DNA of 64,000 nt from Gonatopus flavifemur (GCA_018340375.1 JAFFJZ010000001.1:30806001-30870000), one strand, 5' to 3'; positions 42,846 to 55,690 are shown, counted from the first letter of the stretch. Notes: generated from the letters alone by a model not told the origin. Made by a program: numbers and translations.

Positions 42846-43683
42846 GAATTGAATAAATTAATTTTGAAGGGTTTTTATACTTCAAAAGAACGCAAGAATG
42901 ATGATAGGATGTTTTTCTTAACAGTAAAGGTGTGTTTGATAAATCAAAGATAAGGATTTTTTACTTTTGATAAAGCTTGCTTATGATTTATCAGCTTCTC
43001 ATTTGAGGTCAAGGAAACAATTAGTCAAAAAGACAAGAGGAAATGTAGGTCTTGTTATTTAGATATGCTTTCGTTACACACGTAAAGCACTTTAGATATT
43101 TAAATATAATCGTTTTAATTACAGAATGAAAACTCAATTCTAATCGGAAAATTGAGAGAATTCAATACACCTCTGTAGAATTAATCGTTGAATAAATTAT
43201 TTAGAGTTGGATTTTAATTTTCATTCTTGTGAACTAAAAGATTCACATTTAGAAATTCTAGCTGCAGTGTTGTTACGTAATTTTCTCCGTCCCCTCGTGA
43301 GGGGAATTTTGTAGTTTAAATTTCTCGAAAAAGCTGACAACTCACGAATAACATTATCACAGAGTTTACATAAGATCTTAATTCATAACTCATGATTTCC
43401 ACGTTTTTACTTCCTTGTGACATCAAAAGACGATTCAGAGACGGAAATCTAAGAATGCAATTCTCATATCGCAAACAAAGCAAGCTTACCGAACAATTGA
43501 AATAGAAAGAATGCATTTCCCTCTTGATCTCTTCTCGAATCTCTGTTCTTTAAATCTAATGGACGAATTTTTCCCAATCAAAAGAGCCTACATCAACGAA
43601 TGACCAAAAAACTTGGAAATTCCGCATATTTTTTCGAAAACAATTTCATAAACAAACATAATACATGCGAGTATAGATGTTGT
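42846..43683. other. No gene seen
   Basis: AT-rich unique sequence. A small CCCCTCGTGAGGGG palindrome lies at about 43292-43306. Confidence 0.35.
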
Positions 43684-43901
43684 TGAAGTTTGAATCGTTT
43701 ATTGAAACGAATCAGTAATCAATTAACGAAATACTCAGCTGTTAGAGACCCAAAAGTTTGCAGTAAATTCTTCGATTGATGTTTTTAGTTGCAAAAAATT
43801 ACAAATAATTCATTCGAAGAGATGAATAACGATGATTCGTCAGAATTTGTAAGCTTGAATTTTTGTTTCGTTTCCATAAACGATTCAAACTTCGAGTGCA
43901 T
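43684..43901. mobile_element. GTTGAAGTTTGAA-family foldback, copy 1
   Basis: TTGAAGTTTGAATCGTTTAT pairs with ATAAACGATTCAAACTTCGA. The interior contains GAAACGAATCAGTAATCAA, TTGATGAAT-like and GATGAATAACGATGATT segments. These recur in opposite orientation at 46327-46541. No target duplication is clear. Confidence 0.6.
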
Positions 43902-45607
43902 GAGTATAGCTTAAGTTTAAAGTATGAATTTTCCTTTACGTGCCGTTCGAAATTGATAACATTTCGCAGAAGCATTGTTTATCGAGCAATCGTAGTTTAT
44001 CAGCTACTTATATGAGAGTTATAACACGTAAATCCTATCTACCTTACAATCAAATTTATGCGTGATTAGATACGAAAGGAATCTTTCGAAGGAAAGGGAA
44101 AAAATATTTAAAAACTTATTTTCGTATCACAACCCACCGCAAAAATTAACAAAAAAAAATGATTTTGAGACAAAAATTACTTCATCACTCGTTGTTTCTT
44201 CGTTCCCTAAATACGAACCAGAGATATTAATCGTCACTATATGCCTCATAAATTCACAAGACATGTCTTGTCTTGTTCTGTATTCCATATATCAAATCGA
44301 ATGTTCCGATATTCGTTTATTTTATTCTTCACGTACGATGCAATAAATTCATTCATCGCCCAACGTATTTGTTGATACAAAGGTTGATCGGGAACGTCAA
44401 CGTAAGAAGATATTGTCTCGAAGTGAAGAATAAGTGGAATAAGCTATTATATCACGTCTTGATACTTTAATTTCAGATTATTCAAATCAGAAGATAATCT
44501 CGAGTTTTACATATAAATTCTTATGGGAGTGAAATATATTTACCCTTTACCTTTCGGAGAATAAGCAGGTGAATAGACGCGTTTGAATAGATCAGGGTAT
44601 GGAAAGGAGCACTCGTTTCTGCTTATTCAAATCAAAGTATTCTTTACTGCGAGACATTTAAATGTTATAACAAAATTTTATGATGAAATGAAAAATCATC
44701 TGCATTATTATTATAAATAGATTATTAGCGATAATTGAAGCTATTATGAGAAATAAAAGCGCGTTTAATAATGCAAGATTGCGAAAGATCCAAGTTTATA
44801 ATTGTTAATATTTATCATCATTCGACGAACATTCTTCTCCGTACGCACGACATACATTCGAAGTACACAGGGGGATTGTTGTTCTATGTACACGCGTGCG
44901 CAGATTACCGTATAATATCATTAGGGCAACCGAGAGTGTGATTCCCCTCTCTTTATAAGGTCTCTCTCGCTAATCACAGACATCGACATGAGTTGTTTTG
45001 AATCAGCGCTTATACAAGTTCTCTCGTCATTTATTCTTATTTTCGATGAGAATGCAAATAAAACAAAATTAAGGAAGCTACTTTTGCGTACGACTATCCG
45101 CCAGTATGAGCGGATCATCGATAATGAGGTCACCAGATAAGCTGTGGCTTATTTATTGTCAACTAGTATTTATTATTATTCAAGTTTATCAATTAGATGC
45201 TTCGTATAGTTACACTCTTTTTTTCTTTCCTTTTCAATTCTCCAAGATGATGAGCTCATGAGTGTCTAATGAAGAAAAACGATAATGACAGGCCGCATGG
45301 ACTTTTATCTACCCTAAGCTCAATCAATAAGTCCATCCATTATGAAGGAATAAGGATAGAAGAATTAGAAATCGTCATTTATTACATCGATGCAGGTTAC
45401 GTCGATTTATCGTTGGTTCGTGAATAATAAGAAATAGTTGTTTTAATTTCAAGTTATTGAATGTTGAAATGATGAAACCCTAGGTACAAGTTTCAAATTA
45501 TCGGTGATGAAACGACATTTCTTTTTTATTTTTATCATGGTTATTTCAAGGGAATGCCAATTTGATAAGCATCGGATGGCGGCGCAAACGTAGGGTTTCT
45601 ACAATCC
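43902..45607. other. No gene seen; weak promoter-like string
   Basis: CTCTTTATAAGG near 44950, followed about 30 bases later by AATCACAGAC, has the shape of a TATA-initiator pair. Without an ORF or splice signals it stays a weak hint. The rest is AT-rich. Confidence 0.2.
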
Positions 45608-45808
45608 TTAAGGGGATACGAGCGACTGGGCTTTCAAAAATTTTTTCGGGTCAAACTACGTAAAAGTACGTACATCGATTCAAAATATCTCTTTGTACAG
45701 CATTTCTCGAGACGCTAAAGAAGTGCTGTACAGAGAGATATTTTGAATTGAGGCACGCATTTTTTTGTAGTTTGTCTCGTAAAAATTATACCGCTCGTAT
45801 CACGTTAA
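45608..45808. mobile_element. TTAA foldback related to 16750-17151
   Basis: TTAA lies at both edges. The ends TTAAGGGGATACGAGCG and CGCTCGTATCACGTTAA are inverted. The centre contains GTACAGCATTTCT and AGTGCTGTACAGAGAGATAT, the same hairpin core as inside the 16750 element. A half copy of that core also occurs at about 39020-39040. Confidence 0.68.
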
Positions 45809-46082
45809 AAACCTGGAAATACATTTTTTTTTGGAAAAATATAGTTATTCCAATACAATTTTATGATTTTTTTCAGGAATAACAATCATATTTTCATGTA
45901 TTCATTAATATATTCATATTTATTATTGATTCAGAGTACAAATGACAAATAATTCGATGCATATCATGCATATTAATAATTGAAATTTTATATCATGTTC
46001 CGATTCATTATTCAGTCATAATAATTGTTTTTTCGGGTTAATTGTGTTTTTTTCTACTGGTCTCTATTGATCTTATAAGTAT

Positions 46083-46266
46083 ACATTGAATATCGATATC
46101 CACGTTCTAATACGTCGTATCCCACTTCTAGAAAATTTTTCAGGAAGCGGTGCCAATAGGTGCACAGGATGTCTATGATATCATTTATATGAACAAAAAA
46201 ATAAACTTTTCAAATTTGGTGGGATACGACGTATTAGAACGTGGGTATCGATATACAATTCAATGC
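46083..46266. mobile_element. Short foldback, ATCGATATCCACGTTC arms
   Basis: TATCGATATCCACGTTCTAA, then TACGTCGTATCCCAC, is matched by the right arm with one or two changes. The loop is about 100 bases. No target duplication is evident. Confidence 0.6.
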
Positions 46267-46326
46267 TATAGCTTTGTCCCATTATAGTCCCATTGAGCAT
46301 TGAGTCGCCATAATTCAATTGCATGT

Positions 46327-46541
46327 TGTTGAAGTTTGAATTGTTTTAAAAAACGAAACGAAAATCCAAACTTACAAAATTTGATGAATTATCGTTATTC
46401 ATCTTCTCGAATTGACTCCTTGGAACTGAAAACATCGTTTAAACAGTGCATTGAAAGATTCTCAGTCTTCAAAAACCGAGTATCTCGTTATTTGATCACT
46501 GATTCGTTTCAATAAACGATTCAAACTTCAGCGACATTCAA
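46327..46541. mobile_element. GTTGAAGTTTGAA-family foldback, copy 2
   Basis: It is related to 43684-43901 in the opposite orientation: GAATTATCGTTATTCATCTT here corresponds to the GATGAATAACGAT segment there. The ends TTGAAGTTTGAATTG and GATTCAAACTTCA are inverted. Confidence 0.58.
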
Positions 46542-46545
46542 TTGC

Positions 46546-47610
46546 TCAAAGCGGACAAAGGATCGCGGCAGATTTAGATACCCATACCGCTCAAGAGTTC
46601 CTGCAAAGAGCTTCCGTTATGCTAATCAATATGTATTCATTATGAACATTCTGAATCCAAAATGCACGCTCAATGAACAACTTGATGTTCAGAAAGAATT
46701 CATATCGAGATTTCATAATGAATTCTGCGGGGATTCAATACGTTTTCATTTTGAATTCAAAATATCCATAAAGAATACATATTGATCAACATAACAGGGG
46801 ACTATTTAAGAAGTCTTTAGGAAGTCTTTATCAATTCAAATTGACCATTGGTGCTGGCTGGGTACTGAATTAAGTAAAACTTCAAAATACTGACAGAAAA
46901 TATAAAATGATCCTTTTTTTTGTCATAATATAAGAGAAAATGATGAACTATTTAGAGAAACCCTGGTAGAAATTTTCGGGAGTTCATTTGGAATATGTCG
47001 GTGGGGGATATTCCCAGGTGGAGTGTATTATTTGCATAAAAAAAATGGTATGGTTGTTTTAACCAACTATATGACTATATTTAACTGACCCCAAACTTAT
47101 GGGTATATTTATCTTATCCCAGTAGACTGGTGAAGTATTGACATCAAAACTTTCCATCTCTATGATTCTGTGTTGAAATTTTTTATTTTTCAAGCTCACA
47201 CAAAAGCAGCGTGTTTTTTCGTTCCAATTAAAAAATATGCATTTTATGAAATATATTATATAATGAAAAAGTTATAGATACGATAGATTTTGAAATACTG
47301 ATTAATACTTTGTATCTCCAATATAACATCTCTCTTTACAATCAATTTCAAGCTTTCTAACAAATATATCCACAATTTTCTTTGAAAAGTTAGTTGACAA
47401 TTTGTTGAAGATATTTACAGATGTCTCTTGAGTATCTAGAATACTTGACACTTCTGGCAGATATTTATGAGATGAAGAGTATTTTTTAATGTTATATTAT
47501 TGTTCTAAAAAATTGGTCAGATATAGATTGGAGATATGCTCAGAGCACGAACTATCATGGGATCGGTATTTGTATGGATCCTTGTGATGAAAACATATTT
47601 TTTCAAATCA
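46546..47610. other. No gene seen; one relic transposon end
   Basis: CCCTGGTAGAAATTTTCGGG at 46962-46981 mirrors 7984-8008. The rest is AT-rich. Confidence 0.35.
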
Positions 47611-47818
47611 CACTCAGAGAAATCTACAGTCATGGCAACTATGTGAGATTCTAACTATTCAGTTATAATTCTTCCAACTCTTCTTATAGTCAATGCAATT
47701 ATATAATTAGTTTTCATTACTATAAACAAGTTACCATAACTATTTATGTAGTTGTGAATATTGAATGTGAATGGTTGTCCTTAAATAGTTGATGTGACTA
47801 TTCAAATTTCTCTCAGTG
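47611..47818. mobile_element. MITE with CACTCAGAGAAAT ends
   Basis: CACTCAGAGAAATCT pairs with AAATTTCTCTCAGTG. The interior has TAGTTATGG/CCATAACTA-type inverted segments. The flanks are CA rather than TA, perhaps mutated. It resembles the 13272 element by its ends. Confidence 0.62.
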
Positions 47819-49443
47819 CAGTATTAAGATTCAATCTGTATAATCGATCGTTCGATATGTCCATATTTATTATGTTTGATTCGCAATAAATGATTCTCAT
47901 GCGAATTTAATTTCTTGATTTTTAAATTTTGTTCGCGAGATTTGCATTCCAAAGAGAAACGCAGAACTTTTCACTAAACTGCATGAATAATATTTCCTCC
48001 GCTGGATATGTATGTATATGAGATGTAATAGATTTATATTGGATTTGTGAATTGGGAACATGTTCTCCTATCCGATTCATTCAAGTACTCCCAATTTTGT
48101 GGATGTGTCCAAGTTTCGTGGTTCGTGAAATGTGCTGATATTAATAATATTTTATTTTTGAATACAATAATGATATTCAATGATTTATACGACAATTCTT
48201 AATCCTACATATATATTTATATGTAACTTTGTTCACAATTTTTCGTGTTTGGAAGAAATCCTGGAGATTTCATCCTATGGAAAACTCCTGGAAATTTTTC
48301 TAGGGGAATTCGTAGTAACCCTGAAATGTTACGGAACTAACCGTCATTCACAATATATTTCTTGTTAGAAGACTTTAGTGTACGTATACTGATTTATGAC
48401 CTCGGTATACAGTGGCTGGAAATTATTGCTTTTCGGTTCTTCCTTTTCTCTTTGTCTTCTTCTGCTTCTTCTTCTTCTTCTTCTTCTTCTTCTTTCGTTC
48501 TTATCATCATAAATTCTATAAACATACACATTTGAAGAGAACAAAACAGGGAGATAGAAATCAACGGGGAAAGAAGCTTATCCATTCGAATTTTCCATTC
48601 TACCTGAGTTATTTCATGTATTTTGGTCATCAGGGATCGAAAGCGAAAGATAAGAGAGGTATTACATCCTAATGACGTTGATGATGATAAAATCTGTGTA
48701 CAATATAATTTGTAATTCCAAATATTTATTTCGAAAGCGCGTGACGGGAATATCGGTACAGGTACCAGAATACAGTGCAAATAATGACTAACATAATAAG
48801 GTATAAAGCTGAGATAAAATATAAATATGAGTATTATGTCTATATGCGATGATCTCATGTATGTATAACGTCATGCGTTCAGAGAAAGACGAGAAAAAAG
48901 TCTTACTACGTCGAGGTGAGTTTTTTCTTCCTCAATAAAACGTTATTTGTCACGTAACCAACGCTACTTCGCATTCAAATCGCAACATATTTATTCGATG
49001 AATGACATTTGTGTCTCAAGGTGAAAGCACTTGTTCAATTGTCGATGGGACAGCGTGTGATGAGCGAAATTTGGACCCCGAAAGCAGGGTATCTTATTAT
49101 TTCGTTATGAAAAGAAAAAAAACATCGAATAGTTTGCCATCTGCCGGTGTAATTTGAATTGACTCGGATGCGACAATCCAGATTCATTTCCCTGGAAATT
49201 GAATCCGTATCAGGATTCAAAGTTTTATTCAATTGCTGGAGATGTTGTGAAAAGAAACTTCTCCTGTATTTTTATTCCTCCTCTCTATACATTAAAATTC
49301 CGAAAAACTTTATGCAAAATTTTGGCCTAAGTCATTTTATCAAGAAACGAAACATATGGCCCATAAAAAGTTTTTACGTTGCCTCTGAAGAATTGGGATC
49401 CATTAAATTCATAATATCATAGTTCACAAGTAACAAAATCTGC
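47819..49443. other. No gene seen; (TTC)n microsatellite
   Basis: A (TTC)n run lies at about 48466-48496 and produces the overlapping Phe- and Glu-rich ORFs on the two strands. Bases 48250-48330 (TCCTGGAAATTTTTC, GTAGTAACCCTG) look like a decayed end of the CAGGG family. Confidence 0.4.
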
Positions 49444-49451
49444 TACTTGAA

Positions 49452-50397
49452 TAGTGTTGCCGCGATCCGAGCCAATCCGAGTTTTGAGCATGAGCTCGGC
49501 TTGGCTCTTGTTTTTGACAAATAGACTCGGCTCGCAAATCGGATCGAAGCTCGGATTGGCTCGAAGATCGTCGAGCTAGATCGAAGATCTCACGATCCTA
49601 CTTCGTTCGAAACAAACGCGAATGAAAAATTCTTGCATCCAGGGACTCCTTGGAATACAGCATGCAGTACAGGCCGGAGGTTTTAATTAACCTAAAGATA
49701 TTTAACATTTTTACATCTTCGCTGTTCGAAATTGATAAATCATAATCAAAAAATGTCTAAACAATATAAAACACAATACACTTATGTGAATAAAGTAAGT
49801 TGATTTCCTGAAACAAACGCATCAACTGAAAACATTGTTTTCCCTTTGGATGTATTCAAACTTTTGGTCTGTACTGTATTTCTGAAGCTCTTGAAGTTGA
49901 AGTATGAAACAACGTTTTCTCAAAATTTTTATGGCTCGGCAAATCAAATTTCATAAATGTTAGTTATAAAAACTCCATGAATCTTCCATCTAATGCATCT
50001 TCCAATGAATAAATGGATAAATATATCATTAAATCCATCTTCAAAGGATTGGCGATGAAGAAAAATCCACTTTATCAACATATTTTCTTAATATCGACTC
50101 TGCTACTAATTAAACATTAAACACAATATTGTTTCATTAACCGATTCTGACAAATGAAATTTCATGAGATTTGATCAAAACATTGTCCAAGATCCAATGA
50201 GATTTGGCGAGAATCAATGGTTTTTCTCAACCAGGGTCCTTCGTCTGATAGGAAATTTTCTCAGTAACAATCTAGCTCGTCGATCTCATAGTTTTGGTTT
50301 AGCTCGAAACTCGGATCGACTGAAATTTTTTCAGCTCTGCTCGAAGATCGGATCGTTTGAAATTATTGAGATCGGCTCGAAGATCGCAGCAACACTA
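49452..50397. mobile_element. hAT-type non-autonomous element, 946 bp, 8-bp TSD
   Basis: The ends TAGTGTTGCCGCGATC and GATCGCAGCAACACTA form a 16-bp inverted repeat with one mismatch. The flanks are a perfect 8-bp duplication TACTTGAA (49444-49451 and 50398-50405). TAGTGTTG ends plus an 8-bp duplication are a hAT signature. Subterminal regions at both ends carry many GCTCGG, GCTCGAAGATCG and GATCGGATCG units. The middle is unrelated AT-rich DNA with no transposase. Confidence 0.85.
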
Positions 50398-50405
50398 TAC
50401 TTGAA

Positions 50406-51754
50406 ATCTTTTAAGGACAAAAATGTTCTCAAATTCACACAATATTGAAGATACATAAAATTGTTGTAAATACGAATAATTGTGAGAAGCATTCAAGTTT
50501 CAGAACAATCAAGAAATGCCGTAGACTCATCTTGAAATAATTCAAGCAATGTCTAAGAATTTGGCCCATCCAAGTTACCATGCAGAAATGAACTTATTAT
50601 TTTAATAGAATTGTGGCGCAATGTTATAACATCTCAACTCCAAATAACCAGAATGAGTATGAAATTACAATTAACCAGTACATTACCGACAATACGTACT
50701 GTTATATTACTGTAATTACTTATGTTTGGTAGGATAGAAATTCGTACGTTTCACTATCCTTATACTTTTCCTTTCTCCTTCGATAACTCGTATTTCAATC
50801 ATCACGTTCCATTGCATCGAACAATTCTTGCTTATTTATTCCAATAATCATTCCATACGATTCTACGCGTATCGATTGTGTAAATAAATCTTACTGAATT
50901 ATATCAAGACTTGAGAAAGGAAAATTCTCAATTAATAACACGGGGGAAGATAACATGGGAAGAATACAATGTTCCCTAACGTAATATGTTGCGAGTAGCT
51001 CGCGAATACTGTGGATACTTAGGCGCAGCGCGCAGGAAAGAAGGAGACGTCGGAAAGGTATGCAAAAGAGAGAAATGCATTGATTTATGATCATTTACGC
51101 GTGTCTTCACCCTCCGAGATATTATTGAAAAATTCAAATGTGTTGAATATCTATTCGAACCTTTGATTTTTCTTGCGTGCGTGGTTTTACGTTTTAACTT
51201 GGGGGATATGTTTTTTCTTTCTTGCATCAACGATACCACCGAGCGTAGGAAATAAGTAATTAGGTGTTGCTTGTGAAGGGAATGATCATTTGATTCTCCC
51301 TTTCCCTCTCTCTTTCTCGATCGCACCGCTAACGCTATTTACCGAGCTTGAAATCAATCATAATTCAACAAAATTGGAATATTAAATTTTCAATTACATT
51401 CGAGTCCTCAACTTTTTGTATTCAATGTTCATTCGAGATATTGTACTTCATTCGCTTCAATTGATTTTGAAAAGACATGGAACATGCCAGACATTTGATT
51501 ATCAAAAACAAAAAGTTATACATTAATTTCATAGAATTGTATGATTGTAAAACACTTGAATTACGATTATCAACTTTGCGATGAATGAATGCTGTAGTTG
51601 AAATCTAGAGGAATAATCAAAAGAATTTGAGAAATCATACGACAGATTCCAAAGTGCGACTGAGAGGAACCTAGAGAGTGACTAGAGTGATTTCTACTAT
51701 AGGGATGATAGTGACGTTTTGAAAGAACTTTACTATTCCTGTATTTAGGATCAA
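50406..51754. other. No gene seen
   Basis: AT-rich unique sequence. The 116-codon minus-strand ORF near 51326-50976 is basic but has no recognisable feature. Confidence 0.35.
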
Positions 51755-51873
51755 CTCTGGTGAAAATGTCCACGCTCCGGAAGCGAATATTGCAACAAAT
51801 GAAGCGTGAAATGTTTCAATGTTCGCTTCTTTCGCGCTTAGATCACTTCTTACGCTCCCATTTTCACTAGGGA
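51755..51873. mobile_element. Short element with GGTGAAAATG / CATTTTCACTAGGG ends
   Basis: The ends CTCTGGTGAAAATG and CCCATTTTCACTAGGG are inverted. The core ACAAATGAAGCGTGAAATGTTTC, abbreviated, recurs near 12018-12050 and 15507-15535. The element is only about 120 bp. Confidence 0.5.
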
Positions 51874-52656
51874 AGTTTTGTATTTCCAATCAAAACACTC
51901 GGTACTGTAATTAAATAAATGTATATGATATTCAATATGAATATAAATGGTTTTTTAAAACAGGAAGATCGAAAGTCGAGCCGATACTTTCCACTTTCAA
52001 AAGAATAAACCTCATTACCAGGATGACATCGAAGTGATTCAAGAACAAGAAAGGTACCAATTCGATATCGAAAATAGTCTCTCTGAGTCTAATAATCGTG
52101 GTATTCTACGATGTACAACCTTTTCATTCTCGCTTAATCCATTTCTCTCTTCTGCTGGTGCGTTCACCGTACTTCCGGCGTAATTTCACACTTCCTGCTG
52201 CCATGTTGGCAACGATGGCTCACTCAAAACAGTTTGTATCGGCAAAATTCGTTTACCTAGAAACGAAGATTCAGATATATTTACATATGTACTTCACACT
52301 CACGTTCAACATTCGATCTCTCGACACCTCGGATGATGCATCCGAATCCTCTAATGAACAGAATCACCATGCACTTTCAGGTCAGTTTCGAAAGTAAAAA
52401 TGAAGAATTCGAAGTCCGTTGCTTTTGAATCCAAACCGATCCACCATTTATTTATTTATTCATTTATTTATTTATTTATTTGATCGATATAAAAAGAAAA
52501 CGAAACTGATCGTGGTGGAATTATCAATATAATTAAGAGGTAAATGAATTTCAAATGATCCTTATCAGGCAAAGGATGCGTTATAAACTCTAAGTATCGT
52601 TATGAGGATGTGTAAAAAGTCATTTAAAAGTGTGCTTCAGTTCACAAACTTAGATT
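51874..52656. other. No gene seen; (TTTA)n microsatellite
   Basis: A (TTTA)n run lies at about 52446-52482. The 99-codon ORF at 52098-52397 is not convincing. Confidence 0.35.
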
Positions 52657-53579
52657 CCCGCGCGGAAATTCAGAGTCTCGCAAATAGTCTCGCGTTCTTT
52701 CAAGTGTCTCCCTTATGAAACAATCCAATACCTCAGCGAAATCTCGCTGATAATCTCGCTTAAAGTCGCCCATAGTATTGCTTCAATTCTTAGAAAAAAA
52801 TAGTACAAACGTAGTAACATCACTCCGAATTTCAACCCTTTTTTCTAAACGTATGAAATATTTAATTTTCTCATTGAATTTTTATTGTACATGCATTGAT
52901 TTTTCATTTTTGACTAATCGATCGTGCTGTTTTCCACTATAGAAAAGATATTTCCTTCAAAATGCATTTCCATTTTTACATATTATGATAATTTCTTGAA
53001 AAGGTAATAGAATCGATAATTCAATAATTTATTGAGGATTTGGAATTACAACCATTACCTAACATTGATGATCCGTATTATCGGTTAGGAAGAGATTGGA
53101 TTGTTTTAGGCAACAACGTTGTTAACGAAAGCTATAATTGAGTTGTGAGGCTATAACCTGATAAGTTATGAGCAATTATTCAGAAAAACCTCATTCTCCA
53201 ATAATTCTTCAAGTTTTTCTGTAAATAATCTTCTCAGATATGTTTTAGAAATGTGATGTTCACTCGAAGTTGACTCGACTCAGGGTTGAAAAAATGCCGG
53301 CTTTTATTGCTTTTGTCCTAGCCATTGAATAAAAGTGGTTTAAACCGATTAAAATGGTCAAAATTGGCGAAAATGATCAAGATGCTGAACATAATTCGAA
53401 AGCACCGTTTTCTGACTACATCTCAACTATTCGGCTGCCTGATGCGTTTTCAAATGATTATTCGAGTACTCATGTTCATGAACAATTCCCCTGCAATGTG
53501 CAAATTAGGTGTTTATCTGCTCCCCCTCGTTCATTAAAATGCAAATGAGTGTGATGAAGTTTTCTTGAAATATAAAATA

Positions 53580-53830
53580 GTCGGAGACCGGTGCCGTTGC
53601 GTTATCTATTGGGCGATATTGGTACAGGGTGTCACAGACCGCCCAATAATGAATCATTACTGGGCCATTGCTATAATTAAGCAGCCGATAATTGGCAGTC
53701 ATTAATGGCCCATCGGTGGTTGACCGCTAGATGATAACTCGGGCCCAGTAAATGGCAAGCAATGATAGGCCCTCTAAAAATTAATGATTAACTCAATAAT
53801 GGCACATCTGACATCACTGGGGCATAAATA
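53580..53830. repeat. GGGCC/GGCCC-containing repeat zone
   Basis: TGGGCCATTG, AATGGCCCAT, TCGGGCCCAG and ATAGGCCCTC recur within 250 bases, alternating with AATGATTA and GGCA(G/A). No ORF or clear inverted ends. It resembles the larger zone at 55230-55690. Confidence 0.4.
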
Positions 53831-54001
53831 TCATTAATCGCAAGTTTGTAACTATCATTCATGGTTGATTTAGACTATGATCTAAAAGATATCTATTGAA
53901 TATCCAAAAGCTGTCGTATGCAACAATTTCAGACTAGTTTGAAAGGTTATGATTGTTCATTAAATTTTTTCAACATGGATGGTAATTTTTATGGCTTCAT
54001 A

Positions 54002-54226
54002 CACGGAAAAAATAATTTAGCTGCAGCAGCTAAGTAGCTAGCACGGACACGGAGAGCCGTTTAATTAGCTCCTGCAGCTAAATATTAGCTGTTACCGCGA
54101 ATAAATTGACTACAAATGCAAATTTTTTTGCTGTAACAGCTAAAATTTAGCTGCAGGAGCTAATTTAATGGCTGTCCGTGTCCGTACTAGTTACTTAGCT
54201 GCTGCAGCTAAATTATTTTTTCCGTG
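54002..54226. mobile_element. Foldback MITE with AGCTGCAGCAGCTAA units
   Basis: CACGGAAAAAATAATTTAGC pairs with GCTAAATTATTTTTTCCGTG. Each arm then repeats AGCTGCAGCAGCTAA, CACGGACACGG and AGCTCCTGCAGCTAA. The left flank is TA; the right flank is CA. The element is almost entirely double-stranded when folded. Confidence 0.78.
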
Positions 54227-54507
54227 CAATTAAAAAAATTTAGTCGCTGTAAATTTTGACGGATATATGCAAATGTAATCGACAGCAGCGATTTTTTCAA
54301 CAGAGGTTGAAAACAGCTTAGCGCTGAAACTTGAAATAAATCTTCTACACATTTTATTATAACATAGTTGAGGTTTTTTTCAAATACCTTTCCATGTAGT
54401 ACAATTGACACATATTGAACGGTTATTGTACAAAATTATCGTTCAATTACCACCAAGTGATTTGGAGTTGAATCATATAAAAAATTTTACAAGATATTGA
54501 AGCGGAA

Positions 54508-54792
54508 CACAGTAAAAAGTAAAACTCAAAGTGATCCTAAATATCAGCTTAAAAATGCAGCCAAAAGTAGCGTCTATTCCAACTGAAAGTAAGCAATGAA
54601 AAAGACTGAATTTCAGGCAATTCCATCTTACTTTGGAAATCAAGATGGAATTCTATCTTAATTCCAAAGTAAGATGGAATTAACTGAAATTCAGTCTTTT
54701 TCATTGCTTACCTTCAGTTGGAATAGGCGCTACTTTTGGCTGCATTTTTAAGCTGATATTCGGGATCACTTTGAGTTTCACTTTTTACTGTG
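54508..54792. mobile_element. Foldback MITE with CACAGTAAAAAGT ends
   Basis: CACAGTAAAAAGTAAAACTC pairs with GAGTTTCACTTTTTACTGTG. The arms continue through AAAGTGATCC, AGCTTAAAAATGCAGCCAAA and TGAAAAAGACTGAATTTCAG. The remaining inner part is a smaller TTCCATCTTACTTTGGAA palindrome. Its terminal motif is shared with the 39413 MITE. Confidence 0.78.
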
Positions 54793-55229
54793 AAATCACT
54801 TTGATTGGAGAGTAAAAAACAATGTGTATATATTGGGCATTTTTACCATTTTGACTGAAATTTTGAAAAAAAACCAGGCCAGCTAAAAGTGGTTAAAACC
54901 ATAATAAAAACCAGGGGATGGCTGAAACTAGGCCAACTTCTGACTCGACTTATTCCGTGATAAATTAATGGGACGAGATCAAATGATATTGTTTTACCGA
55001 CGATCATAGCCTATTCGTATTCCATTGTATTCTAGTTGATTCATGAAATGACTCGTTTTTTATTATTCTGCTTTCTCATTTGATAGAGCATGAACCTAAA
55101 TTATTCAGAGATATATAAAAATTTCTATGATTGAATTCATCAGATGTATAATAAAGATTTAATACGCACTGTCAAAACAATTCCAGTAACCACATTTTTT
55201 GCATCGTATAGAAGACTTATCGGTTCCAA

Positions 55230-55690
55230 AGCGTGTATTGCCTACGATGAGAATGGGTCCCAGGCTAGGTCCATCCTCTTTAACCCAGTATTAGGGAATG
55301 ACGATGGGGACCATGTTTGCTCAATCTTGGCCCTGTTGTGCTTTCTCATACAATTATGGTTGGTAGAAAATGGAGATAATGAATCTTGGTGCGGGCACAT
55401 TTGAACTTGGCCCCAATTTGGACCAGCGTTAGGCCAAGATTGGAGTGCATTTATATCCCGGGCATGTGTGTACAGTCCTCAGCGTGTATGAATTCTGGTT
55501 CCACTTTGGTCCAGTCTTGAGCCCATATAGGTACGATGGGACTCAACACTAGGCCCAAGACTGGGCCAAAATGGGGCTGAAATTCATGCTGGGCCCATGG
55601 TGTTACCAATCCTCGGGCAAAGCAATACAGCCAAGCTGGGAACGATGTTATCATCTTAGATTGGGCCCGCCGTTAATACATACTTGGGTT
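55230..55690. repeat. Dense TGGGCCCA/TTGGCCC repeat zone
   Basis: Variants of GGGCCA, GGCCCA and TTGGTCCA occur about every 20-30 bases in both orientations, with tracts such as CTAGGCCCAAGACTGGGCC. G+C is well above the surroundings. No protein is apparent. It looks like the subterminal repeat array of a non-autonomous transposon. Confidence 0.5.

Noticed and set aside
48394..48858. 154-codon minus-strand ORF with a Glu run, and its Phe-rich plus-strand counterpart
   Set aside because: Both arise from the (TTC)n microsatellite near 48466-48496, and the rest of each frame lacks protein-like features.
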